Source: Stenotrophomonas_A sp036566925 (GTDB taxonomy: Bacteria > Pseudomonadota > Gammaproteobacteria > Xanthomonadales > Xanthomonadaceae). Taken from it: a DNA stretch of 14,026 bases. A program made the translations under genes and the position numbers. The notes beneath the pieces are model-generated. The model was given only the letters and a program-made list of their open reading frames with translations. It did no database searches and was not told where the DNA came from. Location of the stretch: contig DATCVI010000080.1 in assembly GCA_036566925.1 (NCBI GenBank), positions 1-14,026 of the forward strand. Direction: 5' to 3'. Below, in pieces: positions 13,968 to 14,026 of this stretch (position 1 is its first letter; each line of letters begins with the position of its first letter).

Positions 13968-14026
13968 GCGCGACGATGAGCGCCGGCCGCCCGCCCGGCG
14001 GAGCGGCCGGGCGCGACGCCGAGAAC
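13964..14026 (+). CDS. Start of a gene cut by the window end, probably TonB-family energy transducer
   Basis: ATG at 13964 overlaps the gshB TGA as ATGA and the frame stays open to the end of the window (21 residues, Ala/Gly/Arg-rich, beginning MSATMSAGRP). A second in-frame ATG at 13976 is an alternative start. The visible residues contain no diagnostic motif. The TonB suggestion comes only from context: in Pseudomonas the gene next to gshB on this side is tonB3, which is needed for twitching, and Xanthomonas genomes are similar as far as I recall. The ATGA overlap indicates coupling with gshB. Confidence 0.45.
   Translation, partial: MSATMSAGRPPGGAAGRDAEN

Overview
The window looks like a chromosomal segment from a high-GC gammaproteobacterium, most probably of the Xanthomonadaceae (Lysobacteraceae); the genus cannot be settled from the sequence. 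The evidence is the strong G/C third-position bias, the protein sequences of the Pil-Chp genes and the gene order. It is a core region rather than a mobile island: I see no insertion sequence, phage gene, tRNA, rRNA or CRISPR array.

Layout. At the left end, on the + strand, are the last codons of bioA (biotin synthesis) and, overlapping it, rsmE (16S rRNA U1498 methyltransferase). A short convergent intergenic region follows, holding a 110-bp imperfect palindrome and a good intrinsic terminator for the opposite strand. From there to about 12.7 kb everything lies on the - strand and forms one tightly packed Pil-Chp chemosensory operon, in transcription order pilG, pilH, pilI, pilJ, a candidate 32-codon ORF, chpA, a chpB-like gene and chpC. 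A sigma70-type promoter with a consensus -35 box lies upstream of pilG. Divergently, on the + strand, is gshB (glutathione synthetase), whose stop codon overlaps the start of a gene cut off by the window end, probably a TonB-family protein.

How it works together. PilJ is the membrane receptor. PilI and ChpC are CheW-type adaptors. ChpA is a very large hybrid CheA kinase with several Hpt-type domains and its own receiver. PilG and PilH are single-domain response regulators. In Pseudomonas aeruginosa the equivalent pathway controls type IV pilus extension and retraction (twitching, surface sensing, cAMP). From memory, the whole order tonB3-gshB-pilGHIJK-chpABCDE-...-rsmE-bioA exists in P. aeruginosa PAO1, so this block is an ancient syntenic unit.

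Most interesting observation. The methylation branch of chemosensory adaptation looks dismantled. There is no pilK (CheR methyltransferase) in the 108-bp gap between pilJ and chpA where it would sit. The CheB-like protein keeps the methylesterase fold signature, but by eye it has lost all three catalytic-triad residues and the receiver aspartate. PilJ lacks a C-terminal CheR-docking pentapeptide. In pilK's place is a tiny ORF with a strong ribosome binding site and an ATGA overlap with chpA.
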